Below are positions 49,590 to 58,143 of a stretch of 64,000 bases of DNA, one piece after another. This DNA comes from Pseudaminobacter soli (ex Li et al. 2025) (GTDB lineage: Bacteria > Pseudomonadota > Alphaproteobacteria > Rhizobiales > Rhizobiaceae). Each line of letters opens with the position of its first letter. Position 1 is the stretch's first letter. The stretch lies in the NCBI RefSeq assembly GCF_003012705.1, contig NZ_PXYL01000001.1:310001-374000 (forward strand). Direction: 5' to 3'. Both the position numbers and the translations under genes were made by a program. A model generated the notes under the pieces. It was not told the origin of the DNA. It did not search any database and saw only the letters and a list, made by a program, of their open reading frames with translations.

Positions 49590-51059
49590 ATGGCCAAGGC
49601 GATTATGCTCCAGGGCACGGGCTCCGATGTCGGCAAGACGGTGCTGGTCGCCGGCCTTTGCCGGGCGGCGAAGAAGCGCGGCCTAAAAGTGCGGCCGTTC
49701 AAGCCGCAGAACATGTCCAACAACGCAGCCGTGGCCGACATTCCCGGCGAGATAGGTGGCGGTGAGATCGGCCGCGCGCAGTGGCTGCAGGCCATCGCCT
49801 GCGGTGTCGCGCCCTCCATCCACATGAACCCGGTGCTGCTCAAGCCACAGAGCGATGTCGGCTCGCAGGTCGTCGTGCAGGGCAAGGTGTTCGGCCAGGC
49901 CAAGGCGCGCGACTATCAGGCCATGAAGGCGCAGCTGATGGGCGCGGTGCTCGATTCCTGGCAAAAGCTGGGTGAGGATGCCGACCTTATCATCGTCGAA
50001 GGCGCCGGCTCGCCCGCCGAGATCAACCTGCGCCCACGCGACATCGCCAATATGGGCTTTGCCACGCGCGCCGACGTGCCGGTCATCCTCGTGGGCGACA
50101 TCGACCGCGGCGGCGTCATCGCCTCGGTCGCCGGCACGCATCTGATCCTGCCAGACGCAGACCGGCGCATGATCGTCGGCTACCTCATCAACAAGTTCCG
50201 AGGCGACGTGACCCTGTTCGACGACGGCATCGCCGCGATCAACCGCTTCACCGGCTGGCCCTGCTTCGGCGTGGTGCCATGGCTGAAGGCGGCGGCGCTG
50301 TTGCCCTCGGAAGATTCGGTCGTTCTCGAACGGCTGACGGCCGGCGAGGAGAGGGCGCTGAAGGTCGCCGTGCCGATGCTCGGCCGCATCGCCAATTTCG
50401 ACGATCTCGATCCGCTGCGCGCCGAGCCGCAGGTGGAAGTAGTTTTTGTCCCGCCAGGTCAAAGGCTCCCGGCCGATGCGGGCCTCGTAGTCATTCCCGG
50501 TTCCAAGTCGACCATCGCCGACCTGCTGGCCTTCCGCGAAAACGGCTGGGACCGCGATCTGGAGGCGCATCGCCGCCGGGGCGGCAATGTCGTCGGCATC
50601 TGCGGCGGCTACCAGATGCTCGGCCGCGTGGTGCGCGACCCGCACGGCATTGAAGGCTCGGTAAAGGAGGCCGAAGGGCTCGGCCTGCTCGACATCGAAA
50701 CGGTGATGGAGCCGGAAAAGACGGTGCGCAATGTGACCGCGCGCTCGGTTCATTTCGACACGCCGCTCGAGGGCTACGAGATCCATCTCGGCGCGACCGC
50801 CGGGCCGGACTGCCTGCGCCCCGCCGCCGTCATCAACAATACCGACGACGGTGCCACCTCGGCCGACGGAAAAGTGTTCGGCACCTATATGCACGGGCTG
50901 TTCGGTGCCGATGCTTTCCGCGCCAAGTTTCTTGAAAGCCTCGGCATCAAGGGCGCGGGGATAGACTATCGGGGCGAGGTCGAACGCGCGCTGGACGAGA
51001 TCGCAGCGCATTTGGAGGCACATCTCGACGTCGACGCGATCCTTGCCGCCGCCCGCTGA
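49590..51059 (+). CDS. cobQ: Cobyric acid synthase
   Basis: A 489-residue enzyme of the CobQ/CbiP family. It has the N-terminal dethiobiotin-synthetase-like ATPase segment 'MLQGTGSDVGKTVLVAGLCR' and a C-terminal class I glutamine amidotransferase domain with the Cys in 'GICGGYQMLGR' and the His in 'YMHGLFG'. It amidates four carboxylates of adenosylcobyrinic diamide during B12 synthesis, which the corrinoid proteins of this window need. The start at 49590 is chosen over an upstream ATG; it lies six bases after the cupin gene, so the pair is likely co-transcribed. No cobalamin riboswitch is visible upstream. Confidence 0.95.
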   Translation: MAKAIMLQGTGSDVGKTVLVAGLCRAAKKRGLKVRPFKPQNMSNNAAVADIPGEIGGGEIGRAQWLQAIACGVAPSIHMNPVLLKPQSDVGSQVVVQGKVFGQAKARDYQAMKAQLMGAVLDSWQKLGEDADLIIVEGAGSPAEINLRPRDIANMGFATRADVPVILVGDIDRGGVIASVAGTHLILPDADRRMIVGYLINKFRGDVTLFDDGIAAINRFTGWPCFGVVPWLKAAALLPSEDSVVLERLTAGEERALKVAVPMLGRIANFDDLDPLRAEPQVEVVFVPPGQRLPADAGLVVIPGSKSTIADLLAFRENGWDRDLEAHRRRGGNVVGICGGYQMLGRVVRDPHGIEGSVKEAEGLGLLDIETVMEPEKTVRNVTARSVHFDTPLEGYEIHLGATAGPDCLRPAAVINNTDDGATSADGKVFGTYMHGLFGADAFRAKFLESLGIKGAGIDYRGEVERALDEIAAHLEAHLDVDAILAAAR

Positions 51060-51491
51060 CTAGTCTGCCGGCTCGTTCGCTTTCGGCCAATAGGTGCCGA
51101 ACGACCAGATATTGCCTTCCGGGTCGGCGCAGATGAATTCCTTGCTGCCATAGGTGCGCTCGACCACGCCCTCGAGGATCTTTGCCTGCGCGGCCTCGGC
51201 GCGAGCATGCATCGCCTCGACATCGTCCACGGCGACATAGATCGCCTTGCCGCCGTTCGGTCCCGGCGCGCCGACGAGATTGCCAAAGCCGTCGTCGCGG
51301 GCCGTACCGATCATGATCATGGAGGAGCCAAGTGCCAGCTCGGCATGCTGCACCACGCCCTTGTCGTCGTGGTAGCGGGCGCGGACGATGAACCCGAAAG
51401 CGTCCACCAGCCAGTCGATCATGGCGGCGGCGTCACGATAGCGGAAGGTGGGAAAGATGCGCGGCGGCTCGATGGGGCTGATGGCGGTCAT
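51060..51491 (-). CDS. VOC (glyoxalase/bleomycin-resistance fold) family protein
   Basis: A 143-residue protein of the vicinal oxygen chelate fold: 'FRYRDAAAMIDWLVDAFGF', 'YVAVDDVEAMHARAEAAQAKIL' and 'DPEGNIWSFGTYWP' with the final metal-ligand Asp/Glu region. Start at 51491 behind GGAGAGAGCC. Its last codon abuts the cobQ stop. Function (isomerase, dioxygenase or resistance) not determined. Confidence 0.88.
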   Translation of the reverse strand: MTAISPIEPPRIFPTFRYRDAAAMIDWLVDAFGFIVRARYHDDKGVVQHAELALGSSMIMIGTARDDGFGNLVGAPGPNGGKAIYVAVDDVEAMHARAEAAQAKILEGVVERTYGSKEFICADPEGNIWSFGTYWPKANEPAD

Positions 51492-51585
51492 GGCTCTCTC
51501 CGGTCGTATGCCCACGGATAAGTCATGGTGCCGGAAGCTTGTTCCCCGGTCATCCGAAATTTTCAGGCCAGCTTGCGCGCGCCTT

Positions 51586-52371
51586 TCAGGCGCCGATCAT
51601 CACCCGCAGCGGATGGGTAGGGTCCATCAACAGCTTCACCGCCAGCGCAATGCAGGTGACGACCAGCAGCGGCTTGATCAGCTTTGCGCCATTGCGGATT
51701 GCCATATGCGCGCCCAGGCGCGCGCCCAGAAACTGCGCCACGCCCATGACGATGCCGACCTTCCACGAAATCACGCCGACAAAGGCGAAGGCGATGAAGG
51801 CGCCGATATTGGAGGCGAAATTGAGCAGCTTGGTATGCGCGGTCGCCTTCAGCACGCCGTAGCCGAGCAGGGTGACGAAAGCGAGCATGAAGAAGGACCC
51901 GGCCCCCGGACCGAAAACGCCGTCATAGAAGCCGATGGCCGGCACGATGACGAGGCCAAAGAGAAACGGCGACATGCGTTCGTGACGGTCGACATCGTTC
52001 ATGTTCGGCTTCAGCGCGAAATAGAGCGCGATGGCGACCAGAATAAAGGGCAGAACCAGGCTGAGCAGCTTACCCGGCAGAACCGTGGCCAGCAGCGCGC
52101 CCGCGATGCTGCCCAGGCATGACATGAACGCGGAAGGCAGCTGCCGGCGCAGGTCGACATGGCCCTTGGCGGCATAGGTGATGGTGGCCGAGCCGGAGCC
52201 GAACAGGCCCTGCAGCTTGTTGGTGCCCAGCGCCTCGACCGGTGAGAAACCCGCGATGAGCAGCGCGGGCACGGTGATCAGCCCGCCGCCTCCCGCAATC
52301 GAGTCAACGAAGCCGGCTATGAAGGCGGCAATCGCAAGAAAAGCGATGGTTTGGGTGGCAAGGTCGATCAT
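51586..52371 (-). CDS. TSUP (TauE/SafE) family membrane protein
   Basis: A 261-residue inner-membrane protein with about eight hydrophobic segments. It has the family signature 'AGFVDSIAGGGGLITVPALL' near the N-terminus and 'LLGYGVLKATAHTKLLNFASNIGA' in the middle, typical of TauE/SafE permeases. These export sulfite or organosulfonates; the substrate here is unknown. The start at 52371 is preferred because the first membrane helix begins soon after. It is 95 bases from the VOC gene on the same strand. Confidence 0.9.
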   Translation of the reverse strand: MIDLATQTIAFLAIAAFIAGFVDSIAGGGGLITVPALLIAGFSPVEALGTNKLQGLFGSGSATITYAAKGHVDLRRQLPSAFMSCLGSIAGALLATVLPGKLLSLVLPFILVAIALYFALKPNMNDVDRHERMSPFLFGLVIVPAIGFYDGVFGPGAGSFFMLAFVTLLGYGVLKATAHTKLLNFASNIGAFIAFAFVGVISWKVGIVMGVAQFLGARLGAHMAIRNGAKLIKPLLVVTCIALAVKLLMDPTHPLRVMIGA

Positions 52372-52480
52372 CGGAGAGCCATGCAAGGCAGGGGAGGTTC
52401 GCCGGTTCGACCACACCAGGCCGGTTTGCGCAAGCCGCATTTCGCGCTACCAATCCCTATAAGGCAGGAGCGAGGATTCG

Positions 52481-52912
52481 ATGGCACACGGTTTGTTGGC
52501 GCAGATACGAACTCTGTTCGAAGGCGATCCCGGTGTCCGCAAGGTCGCGGACGACCCGGTGCTGACGGCCGAACTGTTGCTGCTCTTCCGCATGATCCTC
52601 GCCGACGGCACGGTGAGCGAGAGCGAAATGGCGGTGTTCCGCCGCATCTGCGAGGAGTCTTTTGGCATTGCCGGCGACAGCCTCGACGCAGTGGTCGAAT
52701 ATCTCCAGGACTATGGCTACGAGACCACCGGCTCCCAGGCGGTGGCCATGTTCCAGGATCTCGACATCGAGCGGCGCAAGGAGCTTGCCCGCCACATGGC
52801 CGAAATTGCCAAGGCCGATGCACAGCTTTCGGAGAACGAAGTGCGCCTCTTGCGCCGCACCATCGACATGCTCGGCGTCAGCCCGGCCGATGTAGTGAAA
52901 CCGGCCGGCTGA
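52481..52912 (+). CDS. TerB family tellurite-resistance-like protein
   Basis: A 143-residue helical protein of the TerB family: 'LLLLFRMILADGTVSESEMAVFRRICEESFG' in outline and 'FQDLDIERRKELARHMAEIAKADAQLSENEVRLLRRTIDMLGV'. Two similar helical halves contain 'ADGTVSESE' and 'ADAQLSENE', the metal-site-like motifs of the family. It is cytosolic, not linked to other ter genes here. Exact role unknown. Confidence 0.88.
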   Translation: MAHGLLAQIRTLFEGDPGVRKVADDPVLTAELLLLFRMILADGTVSESEMAVFRRICEESFGIAGDSLDAVVEYLQDYGYETTGSQAVAMFQDLDIERRKELARHMAEIAKADAQLSENEVRLLRRTIDMLGVSPADVVKPAG

Positions 52913-52913
52913 A

Positions 52914-53001
52914 GTTCCTTGAACCGGCTGCCCGGCCGGGTCCCCGATGCTTCGCATCGTCCCGGCGTTCGCTGGTCTTTCGCGTTCCTTGAACCGGCTG
53001 C
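52914..53001. repeat. 18-base direct repeat flanking a small intergenic segment
   Basis: The 18-base sequence GTTCCTTGAACCGGCTGC occurs exactly at 52914-52931 and 52984-53001, 70 bases apart. It fills most of the gap between the TerB stop and the ABC ATPase stop. A small hairpin (GATGCTTCGCATC) lies between the copies. Confidence 0.8.
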
Positions 53002-54627
53002 TCACCCTTGTTCCTGCAGCCGTTTTGCAATCGCCCGGCGCAAGTCGGGCGAGGCGGAAACGAGCGCCTTGGCCGCTTCCGATTGCGGGTTGCCCAGAAC
53101 GTCTGAAGTCTTGCCGCGCTCGACGATCTTGCCGTCATGCATCACCATCACGTCGTCGGTAATGGCGCGCGCCACCGACAAATCGTGGGTGATGAACAGA
53201 TAGGCCACGCCCAGTTGCTGGTTGAGGTCGGCGAACAGGTCAAGAATCTGCGCGCGGATCGACACGTCCAGCGCCGAGACCGGCTCGTCGGCCACCACCA
53301 GTTTTGGGCGGGTGATGATGGCGCGGGCTATCGAAAGGCGCTGGCGCTGGCCGCCGGAAAACTCGTGCGGATATTTGTCCATGTCAGCCGGCTTCAGCCC
53401 GACTTCGTGCAGGGCGCGCGCAACCAGGTCGCGGCGCTCGGAGCCTTGCGGCTGCTTCTCCAGCGTGTGCAGCGGCTCGGCCACCAGCCGCTCGACCTTG
53501 TGGCGCGGGTTGAACGAACCGTAGGGGTCCTGGAAAACCACCTGCATGTTGCGCCGCGCCGGCTTCAGCGCGGCCTCGTCGCGCCCGGTCAACTGCTCGC
53601 CCATGAAGCGGATGGCACCGCCGGTTGGCTGGTCGAGCGCCAGGATCATGCGCGCCAGCGTCGACTTTCCGCAGCCGGAGCGGCCGACCAGCGCCGTCGA
53701 CTGGCCTTCCTTCATCGAGAAGGACACGCCATCCACCGCCCGCATCGGCTCGGGCTTGCGAAACAGGGAGGTGCGGTGGCCGGGATAGTCGCGTGACACG
53801 GCCTCGACCTGCAAAAGGTCGTGCGTCGGCTGTTCGGTCCCACGAATCTTTGCCCGCGCCGGCACATGCATGGAGGCCTGCGCGAGCTGGCGGGTATAGG
53901 GATGGTCCTGCGCGGAAAGCGTCGGCGCGGTCTCGCCCGTCTCCATCACCTCGCCATGGCGCATGACGGTGATGCGGTCGGACATCTCGGTGACGACGGC
54001 GAGGTCGTGCGAGATCAGAAGCAGCCCCATCCGGTTCTCGTCCACCAGATCGCGCAGCAGGTCGAGGATCTGCGCCTGCAGCACCACGTCGAGCGCGGTG
54101 GTGGGCTCGTCGGCTATCAGCAGCTTGGGTTTCAGCGCGCAGGCAATGGCTATCACGACGCGCTGGCGCTGGCCGCCCGACAGCTCGTGCGGATAGCGCG
54201 ACAGCGGAAATTTCTTCGCCGGCAGTCCGACTCGATCGAGGATTTTTCGGGCGCGGTCCTCGGCCTCGGCGCGTGAGGCGCGCGTGTGCCAGCGAATGCC
54301 CTCGGCCACCTGTTCGCCGATGGTCTTGACCGGATTGAGCGCCGTCATCGGCTCCTGGAACACCATGCCGATCTTATTGCCGCGCAGCTTGCACATGGCC
54401 GGTTCCGGCGCGGCGAGGATATCGATGCCGTCGAAATGCACGCGGCCCTTGGCCTTTGCCACGCTCGGCAGAAGCTGCATGACGGTCAGCGCCGTCATCG
54501 ACTTGCCCGAACCGGATTCGCCCACAAGCCCCATCACCTCGCCGGCGTCGAGCGTCAGGTCGACGTCCTTCAAAATCGGCACGCGGCCGATGTTCAGCGA
54601 CAGCTTTTCGATTTCCAGAAGGCTCAT
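53002..54627 (-). CDS. ABC transporter ATP-binding protein, DppD/DppF fusion
   Basis: A 541-residue protein with two ABC ATPase domains in tandem. The first has Walker A 'GLVGESGSGKSMTAL' near residue 34 and signature 'LSGGQRQRV' near 167. The second has Walker A 'LVGRSGCGKSTLARMI' near 315 and signature 'FSGGQRQRLSIARAII' near 425. Oligopeptide/dipeptide importers usually encode the two halves separately; a fused form is known in many proteobacteria. It overlaps the permease gene by four bases and is the last gene of the importer operon. Confidence 0.93.
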   Translation of the reverse strand: MSLLEIEKLSLNIGRVPILKDVDLTLDAGEVMGLVGESGSGKSMTALTVMQLLPSVAKAKGRVHFDGIDILAAPEPAMCKLRGNKIGMVFQEPMTALNPVKTIGEQVAEGIRWHTRASRAEAEDRARKILDRVGLPAKKFPLSRYPHELSGGQRQRVVIAIACALKPKLLIADEPTTALDVVLQAQILDLLRDLVDENRMGLLLISHDLAVVTEMSDRITVMRHGEVMETGETAPTLSAQDHPYTRQLAQASMHVPARAKIRGTEQPTHDLLQVEAVSRDYPGHRTSLFRKPEPMRAVDGVSFSMKEGQSTALVGRSGCGKSTLARMILALDQPTGGAIRFMGEQLTGRDEAALKPARRNMQVVFQDPYGSFNPRHKVERLVAEPLHTLEKQPQGSERRDLVARALHEVGLKPADMDKYPHEFSGGQRQRLSIARAIITRPKLVVADEPVSALDVSIRAQILDLFADLNQQLGVAYLFITHDLSVARAITDDVMVMHDGKIVERGKTSDVLGNPQSEAAKALVSASPDLRRAIAKRLQEQG

Positions 54628-55496
54628 CGCTGCCGCCTCAGCTTGGGATCGATGACGTCGCTGATGCCATCGCCGAGCAGGTTTAGGCCGAGCACGGTGA
54701 TGACGATGGCAAGGCCGGGGAACAGCGCCAGGGTGGGCGCTACCATCATGCGCGTCTGCGCGTCGAACAGCATGCGGCCCCAGCTTGGCATTGGCGGCTG
54801 CACGCCGAGCCCGACATAGGAGAGCCCGGCTTCCGCCAGCACGCCGAGCGCGAACTGGATCGTGCCCTGCACCAAAAGCAGGTTGGCGATATTGGGCAGG
54901 ATGTGCTCGGCCGTGATCCGCGCCTTGCCCTTGCCGGCGGCGCGGGCGGCGAGGATGAATTCGCGCGGCCAGATGGCAAGCGCGCCAGCGCGCGCCACGC
55001 GCGCGAAGACCGGGATGTTGAAGATACCGATGGCGATGATGGCGTTGATCGCGCTCGGTCCGAAGATGGCGGTGATCAGGATCGCCATGACCAGGGCAGG
55101 GAAGGCGAACACCACGTCGTTGAAGCGCATCAGCACCTCGTCGACGATGCCACCGCGCGCGGCAGCCCAGCAGCCCAGCGGCACGCCGACGCCCATGCCG
55201 ATCACCACGGCCACCAGCGCGACCGCGATGGAAGCGCGCGCGCCGACCATGATCATCGACAGCACGTCGCGACCGAACTGGTCGGTGCCGAACCAGTGTG
55301 CGGAGGAGGGCGGCAGCATACGGTCGGCCACCACCAGCTTGGTCACATCGTAAGGCGTCCAGAAGAAAGACAGCAGCGCCATGCCGGCAATGAACAGCGT
55401 GAGCAGCGCGCCGACGACGAAGGATCGGTTGCGCAGAGCCAGCGCCAGGAAGCCGGGCTGCGGCTCGGGAACGGGCTCGTCGGCAATGATCGTCAT
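54624..55496 (-). CDS. ABC transporter permease, DppC/OppC-type
   Basis: A 290-residue inner-membrane permease of the dipeptide/oligopeptide type, start at 55496 behind AAGGACAAG. It has the N-terminal OppC motif region 'FVVGALLTLFIAGMALLSFF' and the permease EAA loop 'EFILAARAAGKGKARITAEHILPNI' in outline. It overlaps dppB by four bases (ATGA). Longer upstream frames are read through from within dppB and are not real. Confidence 0.92.
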   Translation of the reverse strand: MTIIADEPVPEPQPGFLALALRNRSFVVGALLTLFIAGMALLSFFWTPYDVTKLVVADRMLPPSSAHWFGTDQFGRDVLSMIMVGARASIAVALVAVVIGMGVGVPLGCWAAARGGIVDEVLMRFNDVVFAFPALVMAILITAIFGPSAINAIIAIGIFNIPVFARVARAGALAIWPREFILAARAAGKGKARITAEHILPNIANLLLVQGTIQFALGVLAEAGLSYVGLGVQPPMPSWGRMLFDAQTRMMVAPTLALFPGLAIVITVLGLNLLGDGISDVIDPKLRRQR

Positions 55497-56440
55497 CGTC
55501 TTGTCCTTAGGCGCGGGTCGACGATCGCGTAGGAGATGTCGACCAGCAGGTTGACGAGCACCACCACCGCCACCAGCAGCATCACCACGCTTTCCACCAC
55601 GATCAAGTCGCGCTGGGTGATGGCCTGAAAAATCAGCCGGCCGAGGCCGGGAAGATAAAAGACGTTCTCGATGATGATGGCGCCGGCCAAAAGGAAAGCG
55701 AATTGCAGGCCCAGGATCGTCAAGACAGGGATCAGCGCGTTGCGCAGCGCATGGTGCCACAGCACGACGTTGCGGGGCATGCCCTTGGCGCGCGCAGTGC
55801 GGATGTAGTCCTCGCCCAGCACTTCCAGCATGGCTGAGCGCGTGACGCGCGAGAGGATCGCGGCTTGCGGCAGGGCGAGCGCGATGGCCGGCAGGATCAG
55901 CGATTTCAGCGCCGGCCAGACGCCCGCGCTCCAGCCGGGAAAGCCGCCGGCCGGAACCATGTGCAGCCACACGGCGAAGACGTAGATGAGAAGCAGCGCG
56001 AACCAGAAGTTCGGCACGGCAACGCCGATCTGCGCGGCGCCCATGGAGATCGTATCGGCCAAGCGCCCGCGCCGCTCGGCGGAAAAGATGCCGACCGGAA
56101 TGGCGATCAGCGTCGAGAGCGCCAGCGCAATCATGGCAAGCGGCAGGGAGACGACCGACCGCTCCAAGACTAGGTCGCGAACCGGCACATTGTAGGTGTA
56201 GGACTTGCCGAGATCGAAGGTCAGCAGGCGGCTGACCCAGTCGACATAGCGGACGAGCAGCGGCTGATCGAGGCCCATCTGGTCGCGCAGCGCCTGCACC
56301 GCGTCGGCCGTGGCGTTCATGCCCAGCATCAGCCGCGCGGGGTCGCCCGGCACGATCTCGATCATCGAGAACACCACCACCGACGCGACGGCAAGCGTCA
56401 CAAGGGCTATCAGCAACCGTTTGGTCAGGTAGGCGGTCAT
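55493..56440 (-). CDS. ABC transporter permease, DppB/OppB-type
   Basis: A 315-residue inner-membrane permease with the N-terminal MTAYLTKRLLIALVTLAVAS and the EAA-type loop near 'EDYIRTARAKGMPRNVVLWHHALRNA' in outline. About six membrane segments. It pairs with the DppC-type permease. A strong hairpin terminator or attenuator (56452-56498) separates it from the substrate-binding-protein gene, so permease synthesis is probably lower than that of the binding protein. Confidence 0.93.
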   Translation of the reverse strand: MTAYLTKRLLIALVTLAVASVVVFSMIEIVPGDPARLMLGMNATADAVQALRDQMGLDQPLLVRYVDWVSRLLTFDLGKSYTYNVPVRDLVLERSVVSLPLAMIALALSTLIAIPVGIFSAERRGRLADTISMGAAQIGVAVPNFWFALLLIYVFAVWLHMVPAGGFPGWSAGVWPALKSLILPAIALALPQAAILSRVTRSAMLEVLGEDYIRTARAKGMPRNVVLWHHALRNALIPVLTILGLQFAFLLAGAIIIENVFYLPGLGRLIFQAITQRDLIVVESVVMLLVAVVVLVNLLVDISYAIVDPRLRTRR

Positions 56441-56451
56441 GGTGTCAGCCT

Positions 56452-56498
56452 GCCCAAAAAGAAACTGCCCCGGAAGTCGTTTCCGGCTCCGGGGCAGT
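56452..56498 (-). terminator. Partial terminator (attenuator) between binding-protein and permease genes
   Basis: Arms ACTGCCCCGG (56464-56473) and CCGGGGCAGT (56489-56498) form a perfect stem; on the minus strand it is followed by TTTCTTTTT. Its position after the binding-protein stop (56519) is typical for importer operons. Confidence 0.8.
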
Positions 56499-56518
56499 GT
56501 TTCTCAACAGATGCTTGA

Positions 56519-58000
56519 TCAATCGGCCCACTTAACCTTGGTCAGGTCGTTAGCCAGGATCGGTGCGTTGTCCCACAGGCCTTCGAGCTTGGCGTCCCAC
56601 ACGCCGATCTTCGGCAGCTCAAAGAGGAACCCCACCGGAACGTCCTTGGCGAGGATCTTCTGCGCCTCGCCGTAGAGCTCCTTGCGCTTGCCTTCATCGG
56701 AGGTGAGGTTCAGCTTGTCGATCACCTTGTTGAAGTCGGGGTTCTGGTAATTGAAGTAGTAGTCCTTGCGCGAATAGATATCGATGTCGTTCGGCTCGGT
56801 GTGCGAGACGATCGTCATGTCGTAATCCTTGTCGGTGAAGACCTGCTTCAGCCAATCGGCCCATTCGAGCGGGATGATCTCTGCGTCGATGCCGATCTCG
56901 CGCAGCTCGGAGGCGATGATCTGGCCGCCGTCGCGGGCATAGGGCGGGGGCGGCAGCTTCAGCGTGGTCTTGAAGCCGTTTTCGAGGCCGGCCTCCTTCA
57001 GCAACTCCTTGGCCTTTTCGACGTCATGCGGATAGGTGCCGGTCAGGTCGATATAGGCCGGGTTATGCGGCGCGAAATGCGAGCCGATCGGCGTGCCGAG
57101 GCCGTTGGATGCGCCGTCGATGATCGCCTGGCGGTCGAGCGCGTGCGAAATCGCCTGCCGCACCTTGAGATTGTCGAAGGGCGGCTTCTTGTTGTTCATG
57201 GCAAGGATGGTCTCGCCCTCGGTCGAGCCGATCACCACCTTGAGGCGCGGGTCCGACTGGAGCTGGGACAGGCTGTCGCCCACCGGCATGTTCGGGAAGG
57301 CCTGCACGTCGCCGGAGAGGATCGCCGGCACGGCAGCCGAAGCGTCGGGGATGATGCGGAACTCGACCTTGTCGAGATAGACCGGCTCGCCCCAATAGTT
57401 GTCGGCCTTGACCAGCTTGATCGAGGAGCCGCGCGCCCAGCTGTCGAATTTGAACGGCCCGGTGCCGATCGGCTTTTCCTTGTTGGTGTCGGCCGACTTG
57501 GGCGACACGATCACCGCATCGCCCCAGCCCATATTGTAGAGGAACGCGCCCTGCGGATTCTTCAGCGTCACCTTGACGGTGGTGGGATCGATGACCTCGA
57601 CGGTGTCGATCGCCTCGAACAGGCCCTTCTGGGCGTTGGTGGAATCCGGCGCACGGGCGCGGTCGAGCGAGAATTTCACGTCCTCGGCGCTGAAGTCGGA
57701 GCCGTCGTGGAATTTGACGCCGCTGTGCAGCTTGAAGGTGTAGACCTTGCCGTCATCGGAAACGGTCCAGCTTTCGGCCAGGTCAGGCAGCACCTCGCCC
57801 TTGGGGCCGATACGGGTCAGACCCTCGAAAACATTGGCATAGACCACTTCGCGGATGGCCGCGGCGGCACCCGCCGTCGGGTCGAGATGCGGCGGCTCCA
57901 GCACCACGCCGAGCACGAGGTCGGTTCTGGCGGCCATGGCCGCTGTGCTTGTCGCCAGCGCGATCGCCGCTGCCGCAAGGATCGTCTTCCAGGATTTCAT
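56519..58000 (-). CDS. ABC transporter substrate-binding protein, family 5 (peptide-type)
   Basis: A 493-residue periplasmic binding protein with a signal peptide (MKSWKTILAAAAIALATSTA, ending AMAA). The segment 'LAESWTVSDDGKVYTFKLHSGVKFHDG' is the family 5 signature. It captures peptides, opines or similar amino-acid derivatives for the DppBCDF-type importer. The M20 deacylase upstream (58144-59424) suggests the ligand may be an N-acyl amino acid or dipeptide that the deacylase then cleaves; this is inference. Confidence 0.93.
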   Translation of the reverse strand: MKSWKTILAAAAIALATSTAAMAARTDLVLGVVLEPPHLDPTAGAAAAIREVVYANVFEGLTRIGPKGEVLPDLAESWTVSDDGKVYTFKLHSGVKFHDGSDFSAEDVKFSLDRARAPDSTNAQKGLFEAIDTVEVIDPTTVKVTLKNPQGAFLYNMGWGDAVIVSPKSADTNKEKPIGTGPFKFDSWARGSSIKLVKADNYWGEPVYLDKVEFRIIPDASAAVPAILSGDVQAFPNMPVGDSLSQLQSDPRLKVVIGSTEGETILAMNNKKPPFDNLKVRQAISHALDRQAIIDGASNGLGTPIGSHFAPHNPAYIDLTGTYPHDVEKAKELLKEAGLENGFKTTLKLPPPPYARDGGQIIASELREIGIDAEIIPLEWADWLKQVFTDKDYDMTIVSHTEPNDIDIYSRKDYYFNYQNPDFNKVIDKLNLTSDEGKRKELYGEAQKILAKDVPVGFLFELPKIGVWDAKLEGLWDNAPILANDLTKVKWAD

Positions 58001-58143
58001 CGTTGCCCTTCTCCCATTGCCTTCAACGAGCTTGGATAGAAACGTGAATCTTCCCCTGAGTAAATCACGTTTGTATCAATGCAACTCCGCAAAACGGACT
58101 CTTTCCCGGCAAAATTGTGCCAGCGGGGAAACCCATTGCCGGC

